Shown: positions 1 through 10,541, counted from the stretch's first letter. The stretch: 43,329 nt of DNA from an uncultured Lachnospiraceae bacterium (GCA_947629545.1 CANREE010000015.1:1-43329), one strand, 5' to 3'. Program-made: numbers and translations. The notes: generated from the sequence alone by a model not told the origin.

Positions 1-425
1 TCCTTATTAAATACCGCCGCCAGATGCTTCTCGGCCATCGCCATGCCGACCGCCATCGCCATGCCCTGTCCCAGCGGTCCGGTCGTCGCCTCGACGCCCA
101 CCGTGTGCTTATACTCCGGATGTCCCGGCGTCAGGGAACCGAACTGACGGAAATTCATCAGATCCTCCTTCGACAGATTCCCGTAGCCGTACAGATGCAG
201 AAGCGAATACAAAAGCATGGAACCGTGTCCGCCGGACAAGACGAACCGGTCGCGGTTGGGCCAGTCCGGATCCGCCGGATTGTGGTTCATATGGTTGGCC
301 CACAGCTCATAAGCCACGGCCGCAGAACCCAGCGGCAGCCCGGGATGCCCCGACTTGGCTTTCTGGATCGCGTCCGCCGACAACACGCGGATCGCATTAA
401 CAGCCTGTTCCTGTACTGTTTTCAT
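1..425 (-). CDS. Transketolase, N-terminal part (truncated by window edge)
   Basis: Minus-strand translation from the ATG at 425 begins [42 protein letters not shown] and contains the transketolase TPP-domain motif [16 protein letters not shown]; continues past position 1. Confidence 0.9.
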   Translation of the reverse strand, partial: MKTVQEQAVNAIRVLSADAIQKAKSGHPGLPLGSAAVAYELWANHMNHNPADPDWPNRDRFVLSGGHGSMLLYSLLHLYGYGNLSKEDLMNFRQFGSLTPGHPEYKHTVGVEATTGPLGQGMAMAVGMAMAEKHLAAVFNK

Positions 426-618
426 AGTCAGTGTTCTCCTCTTCTCATGATAAAAATAGCATACCAATACCCGATGGACAGCCATGCATTCCAGCCGCCA
501 TCTCTGCCTCCAAGTATATATCAATCTCCGGGTTTTGTCATCCTTTTTTATTACATTCGGAACTGCAAAGATAAAAGGCATTTTTGCAGTCTGTTTTCCC
601 CGATGTTCCGCGGACGAC

Positions 619-1317
619 CTACTTCCCCTGCCCGTAATACGCGTTGGCCCCGTGCTTCCGGTAATAATGCTTATCCTGCAGCTCCTGCGGCGCAGGCTTC
701 ACCTCCGGGTTCAGCCACTCACACCGCGCCGCCATCTTCGCCACTTCCTCCAGCACCACCGCGTTGTGCACCGCCTCATGGGCGTCCTTCCCCCACGTAA
801 ACGGCCCGTGGTTCTTGCACAGCACCGCCGGCATCGCCTCATAATCCAGACCATTTCCCTCGAAATGATCCGCGATCAGGATCCCGGTATTCAGCTCGTA
901 AGCCTCCTCGATCTCCTCTTTCGTCAGGTTCCGCACGCACGGCACCGTCCCATACAGATAATCCGCATGGGTCGTCCCATAACACGGGATCCCCCGCCCC
1001 GCCTGCGCCCAGCTGGTCGCCCACGGCGAATGCGTATGCACCACGCCCCCGATTTTCGGGAAGCGGTTATACAGCACCACATGCGTCGCCGTATCCGAAG
1101 AAGGATTCAGCTTTCCCTCCACCTTCTTCCCGTCCAGATCCACGACCACCATATCCTCCGGCGTCAGCTTGTCATAATCCACCCCGCTGGGCTTGATCAC
1201 GAACAGTCCGCTCTCCCGGTCGATCCCACTCACATTCCCCCACGTAAACGTCACCAGCCCGTACTTCGGCAGCAGCATATTCGCCTCGTAAACTTCTCTC
1301 TTCAACTGTTCAAGCAT
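619..1317 (-). CDS. araD: L-ribulose-5-phosphate 4-epimerase
   Basis: 232 aa [38 protein letters not shown]...[27 protein letters not shown]; class II aldolase/AraD signature. Confidence 0.93.
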   Translation of the reverse strand: MLEQLKREVYEANMLLPKYGLVTFTWGNVSGIDRESGLFVIKPSGVDYDKLTPEDMVVVDLDGKKVEGKLNPSSDTATHVVLYNRFPKIGGVVHTHSPWATSWAQAGRGIPCYGTTHADYLYGTVPCVRNLTKEEIEEAYELNTGILIADHFEGNGLDYEAMPAVLCKNHGPFTWGKDAHEAVHNAVVLEEVAKMAARCEWLNPEVKPAPQELQDKHYYRKHGANAYYGQGK

Positions 1318-1347
1318 CTCTCATCATCTCCTTCTAATCTCATCCAT

Positions 1348-1500
1348 TCTCCCAACGACAACGCAGCGCCTCGTCCCTCTTCCCGACGACAACGCAGCGC
1401 CTCGTCCTTCTTCCCAACGAACACCCCAGCGCTTCGTCCCTTCTCCCAACGACAGCGAAGCGCCTCGTCCCTCTTCCCGACGACAGCGAAGCGCCTCGTC
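1348..1500. repeat. Tandem repeat, about five imperfect ~31 bp units
   Basis: Units such as TTCTCCCAACGACAACGCAGCGCCTCGTCCC, CTTCCCGACGACAACGCAGCGCCTCGTCC and CTCCCAACGACAGCGAAGCGCCTCGTCCC read consecutively. Confidence 0.85.
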
Positions 1501-1522
1501 GTCTCAGCCTGCCGACAGCCCA

Positions 1523-1726
1523 GCGGATGAGAACTTGTCTGTATGGGGCTGACTTTGCAGGATGGTTAGAATTTCTTAGTGAACAGCAATTTGTGTTATC
1601 ACGAAAAATGGACTTGTTTGAGCGAAGCGAGTTGTCCATTTTTCGTGATGCTTTTAACAAATTGCTGTGAACTTAGAAATTCTTCCATCCGAAACCGGAA
1701 GCCCAGACAGACAAGTTCTCATCCGC
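1523..1726. repeat. Long imperfect inverted repeat (~90 bp arms, ~20 bp loop)
   Basis: GCGGATGAGAACTTGTCTGT / ACAGACAAGTTCTCATCCGC at the ends; GAATTTCTTAGTGAACAGCAATTTGT / ACAAATTGCTGTGAACTTAGAAATTC in the middle; perfect ATCACGAAAAATGGAC (1598-1613) / GTCCATTTTTCGTGAT (1634-1649) next to the loop. Confidence 0.9.
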
Positions 1727-1782
1727 GGACCTCCCGCCATCTCAGTAAGCCCGCATCCGTCCCTCATCCGCGGACCTCCCGC
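1718..1782. repeat. Direct repeat CTCATCCGCGGACCTCCCGC, two copies, 45 bp apart
   Basis: Identical 20-mers at 1718-1737 and 1763-1782; the first overlaps the right end of the inverted repeat. Confidence 0.85.
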
Positions 1783-1790
1783 GCTCAATC

Positions 1791-3380
1791 TCAGATCAGA
1801 AATTCCAGCGCCGCCTTCTCAATCCCGATCCCCTTCTTATACCGCTCGATAAACTTCTCAAATCCTTCCGCCGCCCGCGGATCCGGCTGCATCTCCTCGC
1901 CCTTGTTCCCCGCGAACACCTTCTCCGCCAGGAAATCCCCCAGGCTCTCATCCTTATCCTTATGAATCATATACGACGCCAGCAGCGCCATCCCCCATGG
2001 ACCGCCCTCGCCCGCCGTCTCCATCACCGACACCGGCGTATCGATAGCCGCCGCCAGGAATCCCTGCCCAACGCCCTTCGTCTTAAACAGACCGCCGTGC
2101 CCCAGGATCGAGTCGATCTTCACATGCTCTTCCTTCAGCAGGATATCCATGCCCACCTTCAGCGCCCCCAGCGCCGTGAACAGATTCGCCCGCATGAAAT
2201 TCGCCAGATTGAACTTACTCTCCGGCGACCGCACGAACAGCGGCCGTCCCTCGCTGACGCCCGTAATATTCTCCCCGGACAGATACCCATAGGACAGCAG
2301 TCCGCCGCAGTCCGGATCCCCCTCCAGCGCCTTGTTATACAGCGTCCCAAACAGCGTATTCATATCCAGCTTCACCCCAATGCTGTCCGCGAACTCCTTA
2401 AACAGCCCAACCCACGCGTTCAGATCCGACGTGCAGTTATTGGCGTGGACCATTCCCACCAGGCTGCCGTCCGGCGTGGTCACCAGATCGATCTCCGGAT
2501 ACACCTTCGAAAGCTCCTTCTCCAGCACCACCATCGCGAACACAGAGGTTCCCGCGGACACATTGCCGGTCCGCTTCGCCACGCTGTTGGTCGCCGCCAT
2601 GCCGGTTCCCGCGTCGCCCTCCGGCGGGCAGATGGGAATCCCCGCCTCCAGGGTCCCGCTCTCATCCAGCAGTCTGGCCCCCGCCGCCGTCAGCACGCCG
2701 GCCGGCTCTCCGGCCATCAGCGCCTTCGGCAGGATATCCCGAAGCTTCCACGGATAGCCCTTGTCCGCCACCAGATCGTCGAACTTCGCGATCATTTTCT
2801 CATCGTAATCCTTCGTCTCCGGATCGATGGGGAACATACCCGAAGCGTCGCCCACGCCCAGCACCTTCTCGCCGGTCAGCTGCCAGTGGATGTAGCCCGC
2901 CAGCGTCGTAAAGAACGCCACGTCCTTCACATGCTCCTCGCCGTTTAGGATGGACTGATACAGATGGGCAATGCTCCATCTCTGGGGAATATTGTAGTGA
3001 AACAGCTCCGTCAGCGCCTCCGCCGCCGGACCGGTGATCCCGTTGCGCCAGGTGCGGAACGGCGCCAGCAGATTTCCCTCGCTGTCAAATGCCATGTAGC
3101 CGTGCATCATGGCGGAAAAGCCGATAGCCCCCACTTTGGTCAGCTTCACGCCGTATTTGTCCTTCACATCCGCCGCCAGCTTGCTGTAGCAGTCACGCAG
3201 GCCCGTCCAGATATCGTCCAGGCTGTAGGTCCAGACACCGTTCTCCAGCCGGTTCTCCCACTCGTGGTCGCCGGAAGCGATAGGTGTGTGGGACTCGTCG
3301 ATTAAGACTGCCTTGATGCGGGTGGAGCCCAGCTCCAGACCCAGAACGCTGCTCTCGATTGCTTCTTTGATGCTTGCCAT
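1791..3380 (-). CDS. FGGY-family carbohydrate kinase, probable L-ribulokinase
   Basis: 529 aa; [18 protein letters not shown] at the N-terminus, [14 protein letters not shown] and [24 protein letters not shown] motifs; next to araD. Confidence 0.87.
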   Translation of the reverse strand: MASIKEAIESSVLGLELGSTRIKAVLIDESHTPIASGDHEWENRLENGVWTYSLDDIWTGLRDCYSKLAADVKDKYGVKLTKVGAIGFSAMMHGYMAFDSEGNLLAPFRTWRNGITGPAAEALTELFHYNIPQRWSIAHLYQSILNGEEHVKDVAFFTTLAGYIHWQLTGEKVLGVGDASGMFPIDPETKDYDEKMIAKFDDLVADKGYPWKLRDILPKALMAGEPAGVLTAAGARLLDESGTLEAGIPICPPEGDAGTGMAATNSVAKRTGNVSAGTSVFAMVVLEKELSKVYPEIDLVTTPDGSLVGMVHANNCTSDLNAWVGLFKEFADSIGVKLDMNTLFGTLYNKALEGDPDCGGLLSYGYLSGENITGVSEGRPLFVRSPESKFNLANFMRANLFTALGALKVGMDILLKEEHVKIDSILGHGGLFKTKGVGQGFLAAAIDTPVSVMETAGEGGPWGMALLASYMIHKDKDESLGDFLAEKVFAGNKGEEMQPDPRAAEGFEKFIERYKKGIGIEKAALEFLI

Positions 3381-3469
3381 TTCATTTCCTCCTTCTCTTT
3401 CCTGAATTGATTTTGAAACAATGTCCCGCCAAACAGCGGCGGAAGCCCTGTTTATGGTACTATTCCGTT

Positions 3470-4420
3470 CTATACAGCGCCCGGGGCACCCTCGCCGCCC
3501 CCGATCGGGCTGTAATTGATCCGCACCTTGATCGCCTGATTATAATTGCCGAACTTCTTGCCGAAGATCGTGAAACCGCCCACATTCGCCGCGTCCGCCG
3601 CCACCTCGAAGCGGAACTTCACGGTGCTCTTATAATCCAGCCGAAACCGGTCGATGGTCACATCAGAAATCTTCAGGCCATCCAGATACGTTCCGGTGCT
3701 GTCAATGACGATCAGCTTCAGCTGACCGTACTGGTTCCAGTTCGGAAACCACCAGTCCGGCGTAAAAATTCCCTGCACATCGCCGAAATCGCCGGGACTG
3801 GTCCACATGCCGATATAAACGTCGTTCAGATAGAAGCTGATATCGGACGGCCAGTCATTGTTCACCCCCGGCGCCTCGGAACTGATCTCCATGGACAGGG
3901 AAATCTGGTCAATCCGGGTCGCAGGCGGCAGAAGCGTCGGCACCAGATATTCGACATAGCCTTTCCCGAACCACAGGATCTCCGCGTACATTCGGTCAGC
4001 GTGGGCAAAATACCGCGGGTCGTCCACTTCGCCGATCAGATAGTTGCCGGTGGCGATGCCGCAGGTGGGATAAATCTCATAGCCCACATAATGTCCCACC
4101 GGAATCTCCGTATAATAGACATTTCCAAGATCTTCCTTCAGCTCCGAGACCACATCCACCAGAATCTTCTCCTGGCGCACGCGGCACAGCTTCTGGTTCC
4201 CGTGACCGCCACTCTCCGTGACGACGCTCAGCAGACCGCTCTCTTCCAGCATACGGACATGACTGGTAAGCGCGCCGTTCGTCACGCCCAGGGCAGCGGC
4301 CAGTTCATTCATATTCATCTCCCCGTTATCCAGAAGCAGCTTCACGATACGCACCCGGATCTCCGAGGCCAGCGCCTTGAACACCGGAAGCCCCTCATCC
4401 AGGTTCTTGATATGAAGCAT
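3470..4420 (-). CDS. ArsR-type winged-helix regulator with a ~220 aa C-terminal domain
   Basis: [54 protein letters not shown] is an ArsR-like wHTH; start placed at [10 protein letters not shown] rather than the longer ORF start at 4567. Confidence 0.75.
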   Translation of the reverse strand: MLHIKNLDEGLPVFKALASEIRVRIVKLLLDNGEMNMNELAAALGVTNGALTSHVRMLEESGLLSVVTESGGHGNQKLCRVRQEKILVDVVSELKEDLGNVYYTEIPVGHYVGYEIYPTCGIATGNYLIGEVDDPRYFAHADRMYAEILWFGKGYVEYLVPTLLPPATRIDQISLSMEISSEAPGVNNDWPSDISFYLNDVYIGMWTSPGDFGDVQGIFTPDWWFPNWNQYGQLKLIVIDSTGTYLDGLKISDVTIDRFRLDYKSTVKFRFEVAADAANVGGFTIFGKKFGNYNQAIKVRINYSPIGGGEGAPGAV

Positions 4421-4520
4421 CTCTTTCACCTCTCTCCCGTCAAATCCTTCTGTCATTTCCGACCGCCGCGCATTCCCTGCGGCGGCGCAATCCGCGTACG
4501 ACTGCGGTACATCCGGCGTA

Positions 4521-5572
4521 TTAACACGCCTTCCCCCAATATGCATATCCGTCCCGGTCGAAACCACTGACTGTCACGACCGGACGGCTGTTCTCAAAAT
4601 CCCAGCTGCGGTGGAACACGCCGCCCCGTATCAGCTCCACGGCCTCCTGCGCCTTCATCTGCGTCGAAACCACAATCCGGTTCCCGTTCTCGACAAAGCG
4701 GACAATCTCCCACTCCGCCGTATCCGGGAATTCCGCGGCAGGCATTCCTGCCGCCAGAGAAACCGCCGACAGCTCTTCACCGTCCATTCCCGCCATTCGG
4801 CCCGCCGCCGGGAAACTTACTACCGGCTCCCCCGCATACGGTTCCGGCCCCAGCACCGGCCAGCCGTCCGTAAAGAACATCGGCCGTATCATCAGGTAGT
4901 GCATCCGGTAGCTGTCCCGCTGCATATGCGGGTCATATTTCCGGTAAATCTCCGCGCCGTCGCGAATATGGTGGACGAAGAAATAAGCGTTCCTCTGCGG
5001 GTCATAAAACGGCACGCCGTGCCCCGGCCCGCGGAACCCATTAAAATGCCAGTCTTTCTGCGCATCGCCCGCATTCGGCGCTTCCGCCCGGAAGCGGTAG
5101 CTGCCCGCGATACGCACGCCCATCGAAGCTTCAACGAGAGACCGCCCCTGCATATCCAGATACGGCCCCTCCACCTGCCGGCTGCGACCCACGCGGATGT
5201 CGTAGTTGTCGCCCAGCCAGCCGTAGGACTGGAACAGATAGAAATACCCGGTCTCCGGCACATAGATCACTGCCGCCCCTTCCGGCCCGTCAATGACCGG
5301 CCGCGGATTCTTCTTCGAGATACAGATACCGAATGACCGCGGATCGCAGCTTCCGACAGCACCGTCCCCTCATACCGAAAATGGACCAGATCCTCCGAGG
5401 AGCGCACCGGAATGCCGGTCTTCGGCTCCATCCCGCAGTAAGGCATATAACTGTCCGTCGCATACGAATAATACATCCGCGTCACCGGATCCCACATCAT
5501 CGACGGATCATGGGAACCGATGGCCGCATTGCTGTTGATATCGTAATCATTCAGCCGCAGGATTCCGTCCAT
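4521..5572 (-). pseudogene. GH43-family arabinanase/arabinosidase, disrupted
   Basis: N-terminal ORF 5267-5572 (MDGILRLNDYDINSNAAIGSHDPSMMWDPVTRMYYSYATDSYMPYC...SEAAIRG) and C-terminal ORF 4521-5270 (VIYVPETGYFYLFQSYGWLGDNYDIRVGRSRQVEGPYLD...RGPGHGVPFYDP) are in different frames, joined near 5300-5345 with the central catalytic segment missing. Confidence 0.8.
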
Positions 5573-5784
5573 CCGGGCTTCCCTTCCTTTCCATCGTCCA
5601 TCATTTTCCCGGCCTGCTGTTTGCCCCGTCCATCATTTCCTTTACATTCTTCTAAAATTATAGCACGGTATTTCACAATTCTCAATATAATTCCATGATT
5701 CCGTATATCCTGTGGCGTCCGCCGGACGCCGCCCCGCATAGACGCCATCTCCGTACAGCCGCCGGACGCGCGGCAGACGCAGCC

Positions 5785-6660
5785 TTACTCTCCCGTCTCG
5801 AACACCGGCCGCCCCTCCGCGTCCCAGCTGACGTGCATCAGGAACACATGGCGGTTGGGATTATAAAGCGGATTGCCTTCGATCTCACTCTCGGTACGCG
5901 CATGGTAAACCATAACCAGTTTCCCGTCGCCGTCAGTCGTGAAGGAGTTATGGCCGGGACCGTAGATACCGTGCTCCACATTGGAAGCCAGCACCGGGTG
6001 CCGTTCCTTCGCCCACGAGCGCGGATCCAGAAGGTCCGCGTCTTCATCCGCGGTCAGCATCCCCATGCAGTAGGCAGCGCCGGTCTCGCTGGCGGAGTAT
6101 GTCACATAGATCTTCCCGTCGTGTTTGATCACCGCGGGACCCTCGTTGACCCAGAAGCCGACCCGCTCCCAGTCGTAATCTGGCGTGCTCAGCAGCACCT
6201 GTACGGTCTTAAGCTGGCAGGGCGATTCCATCTCCGCGATATAGAGATTGGAAATCTGCTTGCCGACGCCTACCTTCTCCGCCCAGATATAATAGTGTTT
6301 TCCGTGATTTTCAAATACCGTGGCGTCCAGGGAAAATGCGCGGAAGGAGAACTTATCGTCGGGCGCCGCTTTCATCTTGCCCTTCTCCATCCATTTGTCC
6401 TTCGTTAGATCCTGTCCCATACACTCCAGCACATATGGCCGGATCTTCCAGGGACTGTCCGCCTCGCCGCCGGCAAAATACACATACCATTTGCCGTCGA
6501 GATAATGAATCTCCGGGGCCCAGATATGCCTGCTCATGGGGCCGAAGCGGTGCTTGTGCCAGATTTCTGTCTCCTCCGCGTCGTAAAGCCCGCCCAGCGT
6601 ATCGGCGTGACGCAGGACAATCCGGTCATACTCCGGCACCGAGGACGTAAAATAATACAT
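5785..6660 (-). pseudogene. GH43-family alpha-L-arabinofuranosidase-like, 5'-truncated
   Basis: MYYFTSSVPEYDRIVLRHADTL...HIWAPEIHYLDGKWYVYFAGG...AFSLDATVFENHGKHYYIWA...WVNEGPAVIKHDGKIYVTYSAS; the usual ADP general-base segment upstream of YYFT is absent and the reading frame runs into a terminator hairpin. Confidence 0.7.
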
Positions 6661-6696
6661 GCCATTACAAGGATGCTCCGTCAGGCATACCTTCAC

Positions 6697-6731
6697 AAAA
6701 ACCGCCTCCCAAATATCGGGAGGCAGTTTCT
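6697..6731 (-). terminator. Rho-independent terminator after the DUF6171-like gene
   Basis: Minus strand AAACTGCCTCCCGATATTTGGGAGGCGGTTTTTGT immediately after the stop codon at 6732. Confidence 0.8.
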
Positions 6732-7013
6732 TTACCAATGTTTCACCGGGCACCGGGCCGTACGTTTTAACGCGCGCACCTCGGCGTAGCAGCCGCACTG
6801 CATACAGGTGGCGTTATCCAGATACGGACATTCCCGGCAGACCGACAGACGCCGGTCATATTCCGCGTCATCCGCCTTCTCCGCGGCCGGCATAGCCTGC
6901 CGCAGACGGACTACACTCTGATAAGAGGTTTCCTGACCGTCCATTTCATAGAGAAAACAGCGGCGGCAGTGGCGAAGTTCCGCCGCGTCAGTCTTTACTT
7001 CACTTGTATCCAC
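6732..7013 (-). CDS. Small Cys-rich protein, DUF6171-like
   Basis: 93 aa; HCRRCFLYE, CRECPYLDNATCMQCGCYAEVRALKRTARCPVKHW. Confidence 0.65.
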   Translation of the reverse strand: MDTSEVKTDAAELRHCRRCFLYEMDGQETSYQSVVRLRQAMPAAEKADDAEYDRRLSVCRECPYLDNATCMQCGCYAEVRALKRTARCPVKHW

Positions 7014-7045
7014 CGCATATTCCCCCTTCGCTTTTCCGTCGGCTT

Positions 7046-8527
7046 TTACTCCGTGATCGTAAAGGCCGCCACGCTGCAGGCAGGCATCACGGCAGTAAAG
7101 CCGTTTTCCGTCACCTGAATGTTATCCATCGCAGCCGGCTTCACGTTCTCAGGCGCCTCAAATGTATTATAAGCGTCCGCGGCTCCGGCCAGAACTGTAC
7201 CCTTCACGGTTCCACGGCGGCCGATCCCGGACCACAGCACCTCCACCGGCGCAGCTTCCGTATCACTCAGATTCGCCACAGTCAGAAGGACGCTTCCGTC
7301 CGCCGCCTGGCTGGCCGACACATGCAGATTCGGTACCTGATCATCGCCGGTTCCAACGGACTTCGTCTCCGCATAAGTCTCCAGCTGTTTCGCATTCTGA
7401 TGTCCCTTATACATATGGAACACATGATAACTGGGCGTCAGGACCATCTTTCCGCCTTCGGTCAGCACCATGGCCTGAAGCACATTGACAGTCTGGGCGA
7501 TATTTGCCATGACCACCACATCGCAGTGGTCGTTGAAAATGTTCAGGTTGATAGCGGCCACCAGAGCGTCGCGCATGGTATTCTGCTGATAGAGGAAGCC
7601 CGGATTCGTATCCGGCTCCACATCAAACCAGGTACCCCACTCATCGACCACCAGCCCAAGCTTATGCTTCGGATTCGTCATACGCATGATGTTGGTATGG
7701 TTCTCCACCAGCGTCTTCATATGCAGGGTCTTCCGAAGCGTCGTATAATACTCTTCCGCCGTAAAACCGGTAGCGGCTCCCTTGTGATGCCAGTCTTCAC
7801 TGGGTACCGTATAATAATGCAGGGACAGGGCGTCAATGACGCGGCCGGCGATCCTGGTCACCGCCTCGGTCCAACGATAGTCGTCCACATTGGCGCCGGA
7901 AGCGATCTTATAGATCTTATGTTCCTTGTCATAGTTGCGCAGATAAGTAGAATACTGACGGCACAGGTCGCCATAGTACTCCGGCCGCATATTGCCGCCG
8001 CAGCCCCAGGCCTCGTTGCCGATGCCCCAGTACTTCACATGCCACGGCTCCTCATGGCCGTTGGCGCGGCGCAGGTTCGACATCGGGGAAATGCCTCCCA
8101 TATTGCAATATTCGACCCAATCAGAAAATTCCTGAACCGTGCCGGAGCCCACGTTGCCGGAGATATAAGGCTCGCAGCCCAGCTGGCGGCACAACTCCAG
8201 AAATTCATGGGTGCCAAAAGAATTGTCCTCGGTGACACCGCCCCAGTTGGTATTAACGATGGTCTTGCGATTCTCTTTCGGACCGATGCCATCCTGCCAG
8301 TGATAGGTATCAGCAAAGCACCCGCCGGGCCAGCGCAGCACCGGAATATTCAGATCCTTAAGCGCCTCCACCACGTCAGTGCGCATACCGTTTACATTCG
8401 GGATGTCGGAATTATCGCCCACATACAGACCGCCGTAGATGCAGCGGCCAAGATGCTCGGAGAAATGTCCGTAAATGTTCTTGTTAATGGTTCCCCTGGA
8501 ACGGTTTCCATTGATAATGATACGCAT
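7046..8527 (-). CDS. GH51 alpha-L-arabinofuranosidase
   Basis: 493 aa intact ORF; IYGHFSEHLGRCIYGGLY, WPGGCFADTYHWQDGIGP, WGIGNEAWGCGG (acid/base Glu), LVVDEWGTWFDVEP (nucleophile Glu). Confidence 0.93.
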   Translation of the reverse strand: MRIIINGNRSRGTINKNIYGHFSEHLGRCIYGGLYVGDNSDIPNVNGMRTDVVEALKDLNIPVLRWPGGCFADTYHWQDGIGPKENRKTIVNTNWGGVTEDNSFGTHEFLELCRQLGCEPYISGNVGSGTVQEFSDWVEYCNMGGISPMSNLRRANGHEEPWHVKYWGIGNEAWGCGGNMRPEYYGDLCRQYSTYLRNYDKEHKIYKIASGANVDDYRWTEAVTRIAGRVIDALSLHYYTVPSEDWHHKGAATGFTAEEYYTTLRKTLHMKTLVENHTNIMRMTNPKHKLGLVVDEWGTWFDVEPDTNPGFLYQQNTMRDALVAAINLNIFNDHCDVVVMANIAQTVNVLQAMVLTEGGKMVLTPSYHVFHMYKGHQNAKQLETYAETKSVGTGDDQVPNLHVSASQAADGSVLLTVANLSDTEAAPVEVLWSGIGRRGTVKGTVLAGAADAYNTFEAPENVKPAAMDNIQVTENGFTAVMPACSVAAFTITE

Positions 8528-8771
8528 GATAATTGCCCTCCTTGCCAGAATACCAGTGTGATGCCGGTATTGGTCATCTGCTTTTCACTTTTTATCATAC
8601 AACATGCGCAGACATTTTTCCAGCGGTTTTTATTATATTTTTAATTATTTTACCCTTTTGTCAAATACATGCCGTTTTGGGCGTCTGCGGTCTGTTTCGG
8701 GCGTCCTGATTCCGCTTGCCATTTTCTTCGAGAACCATCACAATAAAGAGAGAAGGAAGCAGCCGCCCAAC

Positions 8772-9092
8772 TAGCTTGAGGTCTGGCTGTATTTCATCGG
8801 CTCGGACCGTCCGGAGGATATTCTGGGCGTGACTCAGGCGTGGCCGGATTTCGCGGAACTGCATCGGGATGTATTCCGGTTCCGCGACCACAGAAAGGAG
8901 CTGATCAGCATGTATTCAGAGATACTGAGCGAGTACGACCGCAATACGGTGTTTGAGATGATCGAGGACTACAAGACTGAGATCCGGGAAGCTAAGGCGG
9001 CCATCGCGGAGAAGGACTCGGCTCTCGCGGAAAAAGATGCCCGCATCCGCGAATTAGAAGCACAGCTTTTGGCTGCAGATAAGGGCAGGTAA
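8772..9092 (+). pseudogene. C-terminal remnant of a Rpn/PD-(D/E)XK-type recombination-promoting nuclease
   Basis: In-frame reading N*LEVWLYFIGSDRPEDILGVTQAWPDFAELHRDVFRFRDHRKELISMYSEILSEYDRNTVFEMIEDYKTEIREAKAAIAEKDSALAEKDARIRELEAQL; stop codon before LEVWLYF and no N-terminal nuclease domain. Confidence 0.6.
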
Positions 9093-9138
9093 ACGATCCT
9101 GCCCTCTCTGCTTCTAACTAAAACCGCAGGCCGGACTC

Positions 9139-10458
9139 TCACTGAAAAAGTTCCATCATGTCCGCCTTCAAATTTCCCTCCCCGTCAAAGCGGAGTTCAA
9201 ACATATCCTTCTCCACCTTCAGGCGTTCATTTCTTTCGGCTTCCTTCACCAACGCCTCTGAAATCAGGAACGTATCCATACCCAGCGTATTCTTCATCCA
9301 CACGATCCGCCAGCCGCCTTCCGGAACCGCACCCGGTATCGTCTGCAGCCCGATCCGCACTGCGTTTAGGTCGTTCGGCATTGCCACCGGCAGTTTCATT
9401 CCGGCCAGATCCCGGCTCGTAATACAGTTTGGGTAGGTCTCCAGGAAATCGACTTTCTTCATGAAACGCTGCGTGATCACATCCGCCGCTCCGATCCCGG
9501 CGAAATTATGATGCGACGCCTCCGTCAAATCCAGGACCACGATCCGGTCTGCATACGGCGCCTCAATCCCAGACGGCCCCAGACGCCCCGTCACGTTCGG
9601 ATCCATTCCCGCTCCGCTGATATCCTTACCGAACTCATTCAATACCAGCATATCGATCTTGGCAAACGGGATCCGCGGAACCAGCGCCTTTGCCTCTGCA
9701 AGAAGCCTGGTATCCTCCTCAGGGTAATCCTCTCCCCGCACCGCTTCCAGCTTATAGGTCCCGCGGAATGCGTCCTCGATTACCGCCATTCCGAACAGGA
9801 CGCGGCATTTCCCCAGCACCTCCGCGGCGATCTCCGCGACATTTTGTCCCATCCGCCCATAACCACCGGAATGACATACCGCGGCTCCGATCTGTTTACC
9901 GCAGCCCACGGCCAGCATCTTAAACAGACCGCTCTCATGGGGACCATGAAAATCCGTATGAGGCTTCACGCGGCCTATGGTCACAATCCAGTCCGCACTG
10001 GCGGCGTATCTGTCCATATGCACCGGCAGACCGTGGGGCGTTCTGCCGACCACCACTGCCTCCATGGACGAATATACCGGCACCCCCATAGTTTCTTCCG
10101 AGATTCCCCGATCCTTAAGAAGTCCTCTCTGTCCCTCAGCTGTCGAACCGGCATGGCTCCCCATAGCCGGAAAGATAAACGGCTCGGCCCCGGCCTCCTT
10201 AAGCACATCAAGCACAGCCTTCACAATGCAGTCATAATTGTTGATATCCCTGCTTCCGACGCCCACTGCCACGCTGTCCCCGGGCTTTAAACGGTCCAGC
10301 ACATGCCTCTCCGTCATGGTCTTCCGCACAAGGGCGGGGATATCCTCCCGCCGGATCGTCCCGCGCACCGCCTGATAATGTGCCCGGACAAACCGCGGGA
10401 GAACCACGCCGTCCAACAATTTGTCATAGATATCCATATCCTCGCCGTATCCTTTCAT
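9139..10458 (-). CDS. LarA-like / DUF2088 (lactate racemase superfamily) protein
   Basis: 439 aa; MVPVYSSMEAVVVG-like core, TIGRVKPHTDFHGPHESGLFKMLAVGCGKQIGA; start may be the inner MDIYDKLL at 10437. Confidence 0.7.
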   Translation of the reverse strand: MKGYGEDMDIYDKLLDGVVLPRFVRAHYQAVRGTIRREDIPALVRKTMTERHVLDRLKPGDSVAVGVGSRDINNYDCIVKAVLDVLKEAGAEPFIFPAMGSHAGSTAEGQRGLLKDRGISEETMGVPVYSSMEAVVVGRTPHGLPVHMDRYAASADWIVTIGRVKPHTDFHGPHESGLFKMLAVGCGKQIGAAVCHSGGYGRMGQNVAEIAAEVLGKCRVLFGMAVIEDAFRGTYKLEAVRGEDYPEEDTRLLAEAKALVPRIPFAKIDMLVLNEFGKDISGAGMDPNVTGRLGPSGIEAPYADRIVVLDLTEASHHNFAGIGAADVITQRFMKKVDFLETYPNCITSRDLAGMKLPVAMPNDLNAVRIGLQTIPGAVPEGGWRIVWMKNTLGMDTFLISEALVKEAERNERLKVEKDMFELRFDGEGNLKADMMELFQ

Positions 10459-10541
10459 TCCTTCTATTCGTCCTGCGCTGATATTCCATTTCGCAGATGC
10501 CGGAATCCGGGGCGCAGAAAATCCTAATGCCTATGTCTTAC

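Noticed and set aside
1340-1660. 106 aa minus-strand ORF with RRDEALRC repeats
   Set aside because: Lies wholly in the tandem repeat and inverted repeat; no domain or RBS support, better explained as non-coding repeat DNA.
1523-1726. Inverted repeat as an insertion sequence
   Set aside because: No transposase ORF and no clear target-site duplication; kept only as a repeat of unknown type.
7004-8644. 546 aa plus-strand ORF
   Set aside because: Antisense shadow of the clear GH51 gene.
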